This document shows positions 19,307-29,449 of a stretch of 64,000 nucleotides of DNA, piece by piece. A program made the position numbers and the translations under genes. Source of the DNA: Gammaproteobacteria bacterium. Its GTDB lineage: Bacteria > Pseudomonadota > Gammaproteobacteria > JASBUN01. Under the pieces are notes generated by a model. It was not told the DNA's origin. It made no database searches and was given only the letters and a program-made list of their open reading frames with translations. The DNA is taken from NCBI GenBank assembly GCA_030147845.1, contig JASBUN010000035.1, forward strand, positions 42,105-106,104, given 5' to 3'. Numbering within the stretch: the stretch's first letter is position 1; every line of letters starts with the position of its first letter.

Positions 19307-22195
19307 ATGGATGTAAATGCAGCACCGAAGGTTGAGCGGGTCGAGGAGTTGCGCGCGGCGTTGGCGCAAGGCATCAAAGGCGAGGCGCGTTTTGATGATG
19401 GCAGTCGCGCGCTGTATGCGACCGACGCTTCGATTTATCGCCAAGTCCCGATCGGCGTAGTCATCCCGCGTGATCTGGACGATGTCGTTGCTACCGTAGC
19501 CATTTGCCGTGAATACGACGCGCCGGTATTGCCGCGCGGCGCCGGCACCAGTCTGGCCGGGCAGTGCTGCAACACGGCGGTCGTGATCGACTTCACCAAG
19601 CACGTCAATGGCATCCTCGAAATCAACGTCGAACAGCGCTACGCCGTGGTTGAGCCAGGCTGCGTGTTGGATCATTTGCGCGAAGCGGCGGTCGAACACG
19701 GCCTGACCTTTGGTCCCGACCCTGCCACCCATCGTCACAATACCCTTGGCGGCATGATCGGCAACAACTCTTGTGGCGTGCACTCCATCATGGGTGGCCG
19801 TACGGCCGACAATGTTCAAGCATTGGAGATCCTGACCTACGACGGTCTGCGCATGTGGGTGGGGTCGACCAGCGAAGAAGAATTGCAGCGCATCATCGCC
19901 GAAGGTGACCGCAAAGGCGAAATTTACGCTGGATTGAAACGGCTCCGCGACGAGTACGCGGACCGCATACGCGAGCGCTATCCGGATATTCCGCGACGCG
20001 TCTCCGGCTTCAATTTGGATGAACTGTTGCCGGAAAACGATTTCAATGTCGCGCGTGCGCTGGTCGGCTCCGAAGGCACCTGCATGGTCGTGCTGCGCGC
20101 ACGCTTGCGTTTGATCGACAACCCCAAGGTGCGCAGTCTGCTCGTGCTCGGCTATGAAGATGTCTACTGCGCCGGCGATCATGTGCCGGAAGTATTGGAA
20201 GCCGGCCCCATTGGTCTGGAGGGCATCGACAGCGTATTGATCGACTACATGCGCCGCAAACACATGCATCCCGAGGACCGCGCGCTGCTGCCCGATGGTA
20301 AGGGCTGGTTGATGGTCGAGTTCGGCGGCGCTGACCGTGAGGCCTCCGATGCCAAGGCCAAGGCGCTCATGGAGCGCCTCAAACAGGAAGACAATCCGCC
20401 GAGCATGAAATTGTTCGACGATCCGGAAGAGGAAAAAATGCTTTGGGAGGTGCGCGAGTCCGGCTTGGGTGCGACCGCGCATGTGCCCGGTGAGCCGGAG
20501 AGTCATCCCGGCTGGGAGGATGCCGCCGTGCCGCCGCAAAAAGTAGGCGCGTACCTGCGCGATTTTCGCCGTTTGCTGCAGCGCTTTGACTACGACTGCG
20601 CGCTGTACGGTCATTTCGGTGATGGCTGCATCCATGTGCGTATTGATTTCGACCTCAGTAGCGACGCCGGTGTACGCACGTGGACTCAATTCATGCACGC
20701 GGCAGCGGATCTGGTACTGAGCTATGGCGGCTCATTGTCCGGCGAACATGGCGATGGCCAGCTACGCGCCGGATTGCTGCCGAAGATGTTCGGCGAACCG
20801 TTGGTGGACGCGTTCGGCGCTTTCAAGGCACTTTGGGACCCGCGCGGGCGCATGAACCCGGGTAAGGTAGTCGATCCGTTTCCGATGGACTCGAATTTGC
20901 GCGTCGGACCACAGCGCCGGCGCGTTCAGTTGCCGACCTATTTTGCCTACGCCGACGACGGCAACAGTTTCGAACGCGCTACGCGCCGCTGCGTCGGCGT
21001 CGGCAAGTGCCGCAATCTCAAGGGTGGCGTAATGTGCCCGAGTTTTCGCGCCACCCACGAAGAAAAGTATTCCACGCGCGGACGCGCGCGACTGTTGTTC
21101 GAAATGATCGAAGCGGACCCCATGGCCGGCGGCTGGCGCAGCGATACGGTGCGCGACGCGCTCGATTTATGTCTGGCCTGCAAGGGCTGCAAAGGCGACT
21201 GTCCGTTGAATGTCGATATGGCCACCTACAAGGCCGAATTCATGGCGCACCATTACCGCCATCGGCTGCATCCGCGCAGCGCCTATTCGATGGGGCTGAT
21301 TCACTACTGGGCGCGTGCCGCATCGCGCCTGCCACGCCTGGCCAATGCGGCCTTGCAGGCGCCAGGGTTAGGCGCCGCGCTGAAAGCGCTCGGCGGTATT
21401 GCCCGTCAACGGCAGGTGCCGCGATTCGCGACGCAAACGTTTCGTGACTGGTTCAAGGCGCGCGGCGGCTCCGGTGGCGACGGTCACGAGGTGCTGCTGT
21501 GGCCCGATACCTTCAACAACTATCTCCATCCTGAGCCGCTCAAGGCGGCGACGCGTGTGCTCGAGGCGGCCGGATGCCGGGTTTTGATTCCCGAGCGGCC
21601 GGTATGTTGCGGTCGCCCGTTGTATGCCGAGGGTATGTTGGATCTTGCGCGGCATCAGCTTCGCAAGACCATGGACGCACTGGCGCCGCTGATGGCGCGT
21701 CAGGTGCCGTTGGTGGGGCTGGAGCCGTCTTGCATCTCAAGCTTTCGCGACGAGCTGGCGGCGCTGTTTCCCGGCGACGGTCGGGCCACATATCTAAATC
21801 AAAACAGCTTTATGCTCAGTGACTATCTGGATCGCAAGCAATGGCAGCCGCCGAAGCTACATGGAAAAGCGCTGGTACAGGCGCATTGTCATCACCATGC
21901 GGTCATGGGTGTGGACGGCGAGCGGCACATGCTAGAACGCTTAGGTCTCGATTTCGAGTTATTGGACGCGGGTTGTTGCGGCTTGGCCGGCTCGTTTGGC
22001 TTTCAGGCGGAGCACTACGATGTGTCGTTAAAGATCGCAGAACACCAGATGTTACCGAAAATTCGTGCGGCGAGCGCCGACACGCTCATCGTCAGCAACG
22101 GCTTCAGTTGTCGCCAGCAGATCGAGCATTGCACCGGGCGCGAGGTGCTGGGTCTGGCTGAGCTGATGGATCGCGGGCTTTCGCGGCGCGATTGA
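19307..22195 (+). CDS. FAD-linked dehydrogenase fused to Fe-S and CCG domains (YdiJ/GlcD-GlpC type)
   Basis: A 962-residue fusion that oxidises a 2-hydroxy acid and passes electrons through Fe-S clusters, by family analogy to D-lactate, glycolate or D-2-hydroxyglutarate dehydrogenases. The N-terminal FAD-binding domain shows LPRGAGTSLAG and GGMIGNNSCG. The oxidase C-terminal domain includes YGHFGDGCIHVR and SGEHGDGQLR. Ferredoxin-like Cys clusters follow near 561-577 and 622-633 (CLACKGCKGDCP), then two CCG motifs near residues 767 (VCCGRP) and 889 (GCCGLAG). E. coli YdiJ has the same architecture. The ATG at 19307 follows the enolase-superfamily stop by one base with AGGA upstream; a longer in-frame opening to 18938 overlaps that gene and is not real. 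Confidence 0.9.
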   Translation: MDVNAAPKVERVEELRAALAQGIKGEARFDDGSRALYATDASIYRQVPIGVVIPRDLDDVVATVAICREYDAPVLPRGAGTSLAGQCCNTAVVIDFTKHVNGILEINVEQRYAVVEPGCVLDHLREAAVEHGLTFGPDPATHRHNTLGGMIGNNSCGVHSIMGGRTADNVQALEILTYDGLRMWVGSTSEEELQRIIAEGDRKGEIYAGLKRLRDEYADRIRERYPDIPRRVSGFNLDELLPENDFNVARALVGSEGTCMVVLRARLRLIDNPKVRSLLVLGYEDVYCAGDHVPEVLEAGPIGLEGIDSVLIDYMRRKHMHPEDRALLPDGKGWLMVEFGGADREASDAKAKALMERLKQEDNPPSMKLFDDPEEEKMLWEVRESGLGATAHVPGEPESHPGWEDAAVPPQKVGAYLRDFRRLLQRFDYDCALYGHFGDGCIHVRIDFDLSSDAGVRTWTQFMHAAADLVLSYGGSLSGEHGDGQLRAGLLPKMFGEPLVDAFGAFKALWDPRGRMNPGKVVDPFPMDSNLRVGPQRRRVQLPTYFAYADDGNSFERATRRCVGVGKCRNLKGGVMCPSFRATHEEKYSTRGRARLLFEMIEADPMAGGWRSDTVRDALDLCLACKGCKGDCPLNVDMATYKAEFMAHHYRHRLHPRSAYSMGLIHYWARAASRLPRLANAALQAPGLGAALKALGGIARQRQVPRFATQTFRDWFKARGGSGGDGHEVLLWPDTFNNYLHPEPLKAATRVLEAAGCRVLIPERPVCCGRPLYAEGMLDLARHQLRKTMDALAPLMARQVPLVGLEPSCISSFRDELAALFPGDGRATYLNQNSFMLSDYLDRKQWQPPKLHGKALVQAHCHHHAVMGVDGERHMLERLGLDFELLDAGCCGLAGSFGFQAEHYDVSLKIAEHQMLPKIRAASADTLIVSNGFSCRQQIEHCTGREVLGLAELMDRGLSRRD

Positions 22196-22307
22196 ACTCA
22201 GCAGGCCGCGCCGCCCTCGAAGTCGTGCGCAAGCGTTATGCACGGATGTCAATCAACTCGACGTCGCTGAAACATCGGCCGCCGTCGAACAAGGCAAGGA
22301 GAAGCAC

Positions 22308-22679
22308 ATGAGTATAGGTAAACGTCTCTGGGTAATCGCCGAGGGCTATATTCCGGAAGGCGGTGCGCACGCCGATGACCCGCGCTTCGTCAGCCATGAG
22401 ACCGCCTGCATGATCAATATCGGTGATCAGGCCGCGGAGGTGGACATCACGGTCTACTTCTCCGACCGCGATCCGGTCGGACCATACCATGTCCGAGTGG
22501 ATGCGCGACGCACCCTGCATCTGCGCTTTAATGATCTCGACGACCCGGCGCCGGTGCCGCGCGACACCGATTACGCCAGCGTCATTGAATCCTCGCAGCC
22601 GATCGTGGTGCAGCATACACGCTTGGACACGCGCCAGGCGGAGCTGGGCTTGCTATCGACTATTGCCTATTGCGAATGA
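22308..22679 (+). CDS. sensory rhodopsin transducer (ASRT) family protein
   Basis: A 123-residue soluble protein recognised from the Anabaena sensory rhodopsin transducer family: GKRLWVIAEGYIPEG at the start, then HETACMINIGDQAAEVDITVYF, RVDARRTLHLRFNDL and a late QHTRLDTRQAELGLLSTI. In Anabaena the homologue is proposed to relay signals from a rhodopsin, but most family members occur without one and a small-molecule (possibly sugar) binding role has been suggested. No rhodopsin gene is in this window. AAGGAG precedes the ATG at ideal spacing. It sits 112 bases after the FAD/Fe-S dehydrogenase and 13 bases before the short-chain dehydrogenase, so it probably belongs to the same transcript. 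Confidence 0.85.
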   Translation: MSIGKRLWVIAEGYIPEGGAHADDPRFVSHETACMINIGDQAAEVDITVYFSDRDPVGPYHVRVDARRTLHLRFNDLDDPAPVPRDTDYASVIESSQPIVVQHTRLDTRQAELGLLSTIAYCE

Positions 22680-22692
22680 CGGGTGGTCGGTC

Positions 22693-23676
22693 ATGTCGAG
22701 CGTGGTAGTGGTCACCGGCGCCTCGGCCGGTGTCGGCCGTGCCACCGCCATTCGCTTCGGGCGCGACGGCGCACGCGTGGCATTATTGGCGCGCGGTGAG
22801 GCCGGCCTGGCCGGCGCTGCGCGCGACGTCGAAGCGGCCGGCGGTAGGGCGCTGGCTATCGTCACCGATGTCGCCGACGCCGAGCAGGTCGAAGCGGCCG
22901 CCGAACGGGTCGAGCGCGAACTCGGTCCGATCGAAATCTGGATCAATTGCGCCATGGCGACGATTTTTTCGCCCGTCGTCGACATCACTGCGACCGAATT
23001 TAGACGCGCGACCGAAGTCACTTATTTGGGCACCGTGCACGGGACATTGTCGGCGCTCAAACGCATGCGTCCGCGTAACAGGGGCTGCATCGTCCAGGTC
23101 GGGTCGGCTTTGTCGTATCGCGCCATTCCGCTGCAAGCACCTTACTGCGCGGCAAAATTCGCCATCCGCGGTTTTACCGATGCGTTACGGGTGGAACTGA
23201 TGCACGACCACAAGGGCATCCATCTGACCATGGTGCAGCTGTCGGCTTTCAATACACCGCAATTTTTATGGGGGCGTACGCATTTGTCCAAGCGTCCGCA
23301 GCCGGTGCCGCCGATCTTCGCGCCGCATGTCGCCGCCGACGGCATCCACTTTGCCGCACACGCCCGCCGTCGTGAGGTATGGATCGGCTTTCCGGCGCTC
23401 AAAGTCATCCTCGGCAATCGCTTGGTGCCGTGGCTGCTGGATCGTATGCTGGTGCGTCAGGGCTATAGCGGGCAGATGACCGATGAGCCGGTGCGTGCCG
23501 ATCGCCCCGACAACCTGTTTGAGCCGGCCGGCGGCGACTTCGGCGTCGACGGGCCATTCGGCGAGCGTAGCAAGCGGCGTAGCTACCAATTGTGGGCGAC
23601 CATGCACCGTACGGCGCTGTGGTTGAGTGCGACGGTGATTGTGGTTGCGCTTGCGGCGCTGGTTTGGGCGCTATAG
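22693..23676 (+). CDS. short-chain dehydrogenase/reductase with C-terminal membrane segment
   Basis: A 327-residue SDR. The Rossmann motif is TGASAGVG at residues 8-15, catalytic Y151 and K155 lie in YCAAKFA, and NCAMATIF occupies the usual active-site Asn region. After the catalytic domain there is a charged stretch and a final hydrophobic helix (about 308-327, LSATVIVVALAALVWAL) that probably anchors it to the membrane. The substrate is unknown. Only 13 bases separate it from the ASRT gene. The start at 22693 gives a canonical SDR N terminus; a longer frame back to 22423 overlaps the ASRT gene and is rejected. Confidence 0.88.
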   Translation: MSSVVVVTGASAGVGRATAIRFGRDGARVALLARGEAGLAGAARDVEAAGGRALAIVTDVADAEQVEAAAERVERELGPIEIWINCAMATIFSPVVDITATEFRRATEVTYLGTVHGTLSALKRMRPRNRGCIVQVGSALSYRAIPLQAPYCAAKFAIRGFTDALRVELMHDHKGIHLTMVQLSAFNTPQFLWGRTHLSKRPQPVPPIFAPHVAADGIHFAAHARRREVWIGFPALKVILGNRLVPWLLDRMLVRQGYSGQMTDEPVRADRPDNLFEPAGGDFGVDGPFGERSKRRSYQLWATMHRTALWLSATVIVVALAALVWAL

Positions 23677-23871
23677 GCACGGCCTGCCCATCTGTTACCA
23701 TGTCCAGTTGTCACGGCGGCCGGGCAGTTGCGGCCTCAACGACGGCGATTCGCCGCTGGAATCGCCACTTCAGCTCATCCGCCGTTGGCATCACATATAT
23801 ATATGGTATTGGTGTCGGCGCGTTCGGCTTATCGTGGCGCGCGCAGAAACCTGGCACAGGAGGTAATGATC

Positions 23872-24429
23872 ATGGTCAGTCTGGAAACCCCGGTTTGCGA
23901 TTTCGGCGTGCCGGCAGTGGATTTTTCTTTGCCCGGCGTCGACGGCAAAACCTGGACTTTGCAGGACTGTCGCGGCGAAAACGGCGTGCTGGTGATGTTT
24001 ATTTGTAATCATTGCCCCTACGTCAAATCGGTGCGCGAGCGCATCGTGCGCGATACGCGCGAATTACTGCAACACGGCGTCAAATCGGTCGCCATCATGT
24101 CCAACGATCCTAGCGATTATCCAGAGGATTCTTTCGACAACATGCGCCGGATTGCCGAGCAGTTCGGGTTCCCCTTCCCGTACTTGCTGGATGAGTCGCA
24201 GCAGGTAGCCAAGGCCTATGGCGCCGTATGTACGCCGGACTTCTTTGGCTACAACGCCGATTTGGAATTGCAGTATCGCGGTCGATTGGACGCCAGTCTC
24301 AAAGATGCGGCACCTGCGGATGCCCGGCGCGACTTATTCGAAGCCATGGTCGAGGTGGCTGCCAGCGGCCGCGGGCCGAGTCAGCAAATACCGAGCATGG
24401 GCTGTTCGATCAAATGGCGCGATGCCTGA
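23872..24429 (+). CDS. thioredoxin-fold redoxin (AhpC/TSA-like family)
   Basis: A 185-residue thioredoxin-like protein without signal peptide. The redox motif is C45-N-H-C48 in FICNHCPYVK, following the beta strand VLVMFI; cis-Pro is expected at CTPDFFGY. The family is a cytoplasmic thioredoxin/peroxiredoxin type found in many proteobacteria and cyanobacteria. A conserved C-terminal MGCSIKW is also present. A strong AGGAGGT site sits eight bases upstream of the ATG at 23872, better than the ATG at 23866. It ends the 16-24 kb gene run, 195 bases after the SDR gene, and may have its own promoter. Confidence 0.85.
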   Translation: MVSLETPVCDFGVPAVDFSLPGVDGKTWTLQDCRGENGVLVMFICNHCPYVKSVRERIVRDTRELLQHGVKSVAIMSNDPSDYPEDSFDNMRRIAEQFGFPFPYLLDESQQVAKAYGAVCTPDFFGYNADLELQYRGRLDASLKDAAPADARRDLFEAMVEVAASGRGPSQQIPSMGCSIKWRDA

Positions 24430-24839
24430 ATATGGCTACCTGGTAATTTTTTAAATAATAAAAACAAACAGATAAAATTGTTATGTGGGTTGCACAAGCG
24501 CAGCTTATCCGTTCATAACCAGGGCGCTATTGCCCGCTACGGACAAGTAGGGGAGAATAGCCGCTTCCTAATTTTGGGACAGGGCGCGCCATAGGGGACC
24601 TGTCCTGACGACCTCGATGCCGACCGGCACCGCGGTTTTTTTGTTGGTAGGCCTGAACTTTCCAACCTGCCGGAGCGGTGGGCGGATATTGGCGCGAACG
24701 GAAGTTTCCCCCCAACACAAGACACGAATTCGATGCAGGCAGTATGCGTTCGGCCAGCATTCCCGCGCCGAGCTACGTTCGGCGTTGAGTCAACGCCGCC
24801 TGTACAAAGTTTCGAAAATCGGAAAATAGGAGAAGACGA
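24430..24839. other. 410-base intergenic region before transketolase
   Basis: No gene seen. It begins AT-rich just after the redoxin stop. It should contain the promoter for the tkt cluster. It includes the inverted repeat at 24577-24605. Confidence 0.5.
24577..24605. repeat. imperfectly palindromic element GGACAGG...CCTGTCC
   Basis: GGACAGG at 24577-24583 and CCTGTCC at 24599-24605 form a 7-bp inverted repeat around a GC-rich spacer containing GGCGCGCC. The GGGACAGG/GGGGACCTGTCC wording resembles dispersed repeats common in gammaproteobacterial intergenic DNA, but only one copy is in the window. Confidence 0.35.
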
Positions 24840-26831
24840 ATGTCGTCGCGCAGAGAATTAGCCAATGCCATCCGTGCGCTGAGCATGGATGCGGTCCAAA
24901 AGGCCAATTCCGGTCACCCCGGAGCCCCCATGGGCATGGCGGATATCGCCGAGGTGCTTTGGAATGATTTCATGCATCACAACCCGGCCAATCCGAAGTG
25001 GAGCAACCGTGATCGCTTCGTGCTGTCGAACGGTCACGGCTCGATGTTGCTGTACTCATTACTGCACCTGACCGGCTACGATCTGCCGATCGAAGAAATT
25101 AAAAACTTCCGTCAGCTGCATTCGAAGACGCCGGGTCATCCTGAATACGGTTATGCGCCGGGTATCGAAACCACTACCGGACCGCTTGGGCAGGGTATTA
25201 CCAATGGCGTCGGCATGGCCATCGCGGAAAAAGTACTGGCCGGTCAGTTCAATCGCAAGGGCCACGACATCGTCGACCATCATACCTACGTATTCCTGGG
25301 TGATGGCTGCCTCATGGAAGGCATTTCGCATGAAGCCTGCTCGTTGGCGGGTACGCTCGGCCTGGGTAAGTTGATCTGCTTCTACGACGACAACGGCATC
25401 TCCATCGACGGGCATGTCGAGGGTTGGTTCACCGATGATACGCCGAAGCGCTTCGAGGCCTATGGTTGGCACGTCATCCGCGCCGTCGATGGTCACGATT
25501 CTGCGGCTGTCACTAAGGCGATCAAAGAGGCACAGTCGGTCGGCGACAAGCCGACCCTGATTTGCTGCAAGACCGTGATCGGCTTTGGCGCGCCGAATCG
25601 CGCCGGTACCGAGAAGGCGCACGGTGAGGCGCTGGGCGTCGACGAAGTCGCGGCTACGCGTGAAAAATTGGGCTGGAAATCACCGGCATTCGTCATTCCT
25701 GATGACATCTATGCGGGCTGGGATGCGCGTAAAAAGGGTGCCGACGCCGAGCAGCAGTGGAATACCAAGTTCGCGGCCTACAAGAAAGCGCACCCGGACC
25801 TGGCGGCGGAGTACGAACGTCGCGTGGCGCGGCAGTTACCGGCCGACTGGGCACAGAAATCGGCCGAGTTTATCGCCAAAGTGGCGGCCAAGGGCGAGAC
25901 CATCGCCTCGCGCAAGGCCTCGCAGAATGCGCTCAATGGTTTCGGTCCGCTGTTGCCGGAATTTCTCGGCGGTTCGGCCGATCTGGCGGGTTCCAATCTG
26001 ACCATCTGGTCGGGTGCCAAGGGTGTCAGCAAGACGGTCTCGGACGGCAACTATATTTATTACGGCGTGCGCGAATTCGGCATGTCCGCAATGATGAACG
26101 GCATCGCCTTGCATGGCGGCTTTATTCCCTACGGCGCCACCTTCCTGATGTTCTCCGAATATGCGCGCAACGCCATCCGTATGGCCGCGCTGATGAAGGT
26201 GCCAACCCTGTTTGTCTACACGCATGACTCGATTGGTCTGGGTGAAGATGGCCCGACTCATCAGCCGGTGGAACAGACGGCAACCCTGCGTCTGGTTCCG
26301 AATCTGTCGCTGTGGCGTCCGTGCGATGCGGTTGAATCGACTGTCGCTTGGCAGCAGGCGGTGGAACGCGCGACCGGCCCGACCTGTTTGGTGTTCACGC
26401 GCCAAGCGCTCGCGCATCAGGAGCGCAGCGCCGAACAGATCGATGCCATCAAGCGCGGCGCTTACGTGCTGCGCGACTGCGACGGTAAGCCCGATGCGGT
26501 CATTATCGCCACCGGCTCGGAAGTGGCCTTGGCCACCGGGGCCGCCGAGGCGTTGAACGGCAAGGGCAAAAAAGTCCGCGTGGTGTCGATGCCTTCGACT
26601 GACGTTTTTGATGCGCAAGATGCCGCTTACCGCCAGTCGGTACTGCCGACTGGTGTGCCGCGTGTCGCGGTGGAAGCGGGCGTGACCGACTACTGGCGCA
26701 AATATGTCGGCCTGGAAGGTGGCGTCGTCGGTATCGATCGCTTCGGCGAGTCGGCTCCCGCCGGCGATTTGTTCAAAGAATTTGGCTTTACGGTAGAACA
26801 CGTGGTCAAGGCTGTGGAAGCGGTTTTATGA
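24840..26831 (+). CDS. tkt: transketolase
   Basis: Thiamine-diphosphate enzyme moving two-carbon units between sugar phosphates in the Calvin cycle and pentose phosphate pathway. 663 residues, the usual length. Visible motifs are [18 protein letters not shown] at the N terminus, the ThDP motif [13 protein letters not shown], and the pyrimidine-domain segments [16 protein letters not shown] and [25 protein letters not shown] lies before the ATG. It opens the tkt-gap-pgk-pyk-fba cluster, which together with cbbL/S at 43 kb supplies most reactions of CO2 fixation. Confidence 0.97.
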   Translation: MSSRRELANAIRALSMDAVQKANSGHPGAPMGMADIAEVLWNDFMHHNPANPKWSNRDRFVLSNGHGSMLLYSLLHLTGYDLPIEEIKNFRQLHSKTPGHPEYGYAPGIETTTGPLGQGITNGVGMAIAEKVLAGQFNRKGHDIVDHHTYVFLGDGCLMEGISHEACSLAGTLGLGKLICFYDDNGISIDGHVEGWFTDDTPKRFEAYGWHVIRAVDGHDSAAVTKAIKEAQSVGDKPTLICCKTVIGFGAPNRAGTEKAHGEALGVDEVAATREKLGWKSPAFVIPDDIYAGWDARKKGADAEQQWNTKFAAYKKAHPDLAAEYERRVARQLPADWAQKSAEFIAKVAAKGETIASRKASQNALNGFGPLLPEFLGGSADLAGSNLTIWSGAKGVSKTVSDGNYIYYGVREFGMSAMMNGIALHGGFIPYGATFLMFSEYARNAIRMAALMKVPTLFVYTHDSIGLGEDGPTHQPVEQTATLRLVPNLSLWRPCDAVESTVAWQQAVERATGPTCLVFTRQALAHQERSAEQIDAIKRGAYVLRDCDGKPDAVIIATGSEVALATGAAEALNGKGKKVRVVSMPSTDVFDAQDAAYRQSVLPTGVPRVAVEAGVTDYWRKYVGLEGGVVGIDRFGESAPAGDLFKEFGFTVEHVVKAVEAVL

Positions 26832-26892
26832 ACGCTCGTCGACGCGCGTCTACATTACAAGATTCACATTTGAGTAATTAAGGGGAGAGTAA

Positions 26893-27900
<1,008 letters not shown>

Positions 27901-27917
27901 TCGTTGTAAGCGGGAGT

Positions 27918-27938
27918 CGTGGGGCGCAGCGCCCCACG
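27918..27938. terminator. strong hairpin without T-run after gap
   Basis: CGTGGGGCGC (27918-27927) and GCGCCCCACG (27929-27938) are perfect reverse complements around one central base. No T-tract follows, so it is more likely an mRNA-stabilising or processing hairpin, or a weak terminator, between gap and pgk. Confidence 0.45.
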
Positions 27939-28191
27939 ACCGCTCGTCCGTAGGCGCGAAGAATCATTCGCCAAGTCGCCGTTGTGGCGTTTGGCCAATC
28001 GTTTTTCGAGACTCGCTGGTGAATACATTGGTTCGCCGAACTCCTGACCGTTGTCTCTGCCTTGTCGTGAACCATGAGAGGTGGAGCGAGGCTGGCGCCA
28101 TTGTGTTCAGTGACCCCGGCGCAGCCAAACTGACAACGGCTATTCGCCCGGTTTCGCCTTATTCAAGATATTAGCGTTCAAGGAGCAGATG

Positions 28192-29376
28192 ATGTCTGTA
28201 CTGAAAATGACCGATCTGGATCTGGGCGGCAAGCGCGTTCTGATCCGACAAGATCTTAACGTGCCAGTCAAAGACGGCAAGGTAACCTCGGATGCGCGTA
28301 TACGCGCCAGCTTGCCGACCATCGAGCACGCTATAAAGGCGGGCGCGAAAGTCATGCTGATGTCGCATCTAGGCCGTCCGGAAGAAGGCGCATTCGATCA
28401 AGACGCTTCACTCAAGCCGGTCGCCGATCACCTGGCCGGCTTGTTGGGCAAGCCGGTCGCGGTTATCAAGGATTACCTCGATCAAGCGCCGACACTGAAA
28501 GACGGCGAGGTCGCGGTGCTCGAAAATGTGCGCTTCAATAAGGGCGAGAAAAAGAACGAAGACGCGGTTTCGAAAAAGTACGCGGCGCTGTGCGACGTTT
28601 ACGTGATGGATGCCTTTGGCACCGCCCACCGTGCGCAGGCGTCCACCCATGGCGTGGCCAAGTTTGCGCCGATCGCCTGCGCCGGCCCTTTGCTGGCGGC
28701 CGAACTCGATGCGCTCGGCAAGGCGCTGCACGAACCCAAACGTCCGTTGGTTGCCATCGTCGGCGGTTCGAAGGTTTCCACCAAACTCACCGTATTGGAA
28801 TCACTGTCGAAAGTCGTCGACCAGTTGATCGTCGGCGGAGGTATTGCCAATACCTTTATCGCCGCGGCCGGTCACAAGATTGGCAAGTCGCTGTACGAAG
28901 CGGACCTGGTTGATGAGGCCAAGCGCTTGATGGCGGCCGCTAAAGCCAAGGGCGGCGATATCCCCGTGCCGGTCGATGTGGTGGTCGGCAAAGAGTTCTC
29001 GGAAAATACCGCGGCGACGGTCAAAGCAGCCGACGCCGTGGCTGACGACGACATGATCTTCGATGTCGGACCGCAGACCGCGGCGAGCTACGCCGAACTG
29101 CTGAAGAATGCCGGCACGATCGTCTGGAATGGGCCCGTCGGTGTATTTGAGTTCGATCAATTCGGTGAAGGCACCAAGGCGATGGGGCTGGCGATTGCCG
29201 CCAGTTCGGCATTCTCCATCGCCGGTGGCGGCGACACGCTGGCGGCAGTGGATAAATATGGCATTGGGGACAAGGTTTCCTACATCTCAACAGGTGGCGG
29301 CGCTTTTCTGGAATTCCTCGAAGGCAAGCAGTTGCCGGCGGTGGCGATCCTGGAAGAGCGGGCCGCGAAACGGTGA
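28192..29376 (+). CDS. pgk: phosphoglycerate kinase
   Basis: Transfers phosphate between 1,3-bisphosphoglycerate and ADP; in the Calvin cycle it runs toward 1,3-bisphosphoglycerate. 394 residues. Signatures are [17 protein letters not shown], the substrate-binding Arg/His in [21 protein letters not shown], and the nucleotide-domain motifs [10 protein letters not shown] and GGGDTLAAV. Of two consecutive ATGs, 28192 is preferred because AAGGAG lies six bases upstream. It follows gap after a 291-base gap holding a hairpin. Confidence 0.97.
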   Translation: MSVLKMTDLDLGGKRVLIRQDLNVPVKDGKVTSDARIRASLPTIEHAIKAGAKVMLMSHLGRPEEGAFDQDASLKPVADHLAGLLGKPVAVIKDYLDQAPTLKDGEVAVLENVRFNKGEKKNEDAVSKKYAALCDVYVMDAFGTAHRAQASTHGVAKFAPIACAGPLLAAELDALGKALHEPKRPLVAIVGGSKVSTKLTVLESLSKVVDQLIVGGGIANTFIAAAGHKIGKSLYEADLVDEAKRLMAAAKAKGGDIPVPVDVVVGKEFSENTAATVKAADAVADDDMIFDVGPQTAASYAELLKNAGTIVWNGPVGVFEFDQFGEGTKAMGLAIAASSAFSIAGGGDTLAAVDKYGIGDKVSYISTGGGAFLEFLEGKQLPAVAILEERAAKR

Positions 29377-29449
29377 CGCCTCGGCGCTCGGTACGCCGAT
29401 TGTTTTACACCGTTCGCGGCACAGAGTTCGTCACTGGGGGAGTAAGCAC

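Noticed and set aside
19049..20698. Minus-strand 549-codon open frame opposite the FAD/Fe-S gene
   Set aside because: It lies antisense to a well-supported gene with clear FAD-binding motifs; its translation has no recognisable domains and is a high-GC shadow.
24617..24640. ACCG/CGGT stem followed by a T-run in the tkt leader as a terminator
   Set aside because: The stem is only four base pairs, too short for a convincing terminator.
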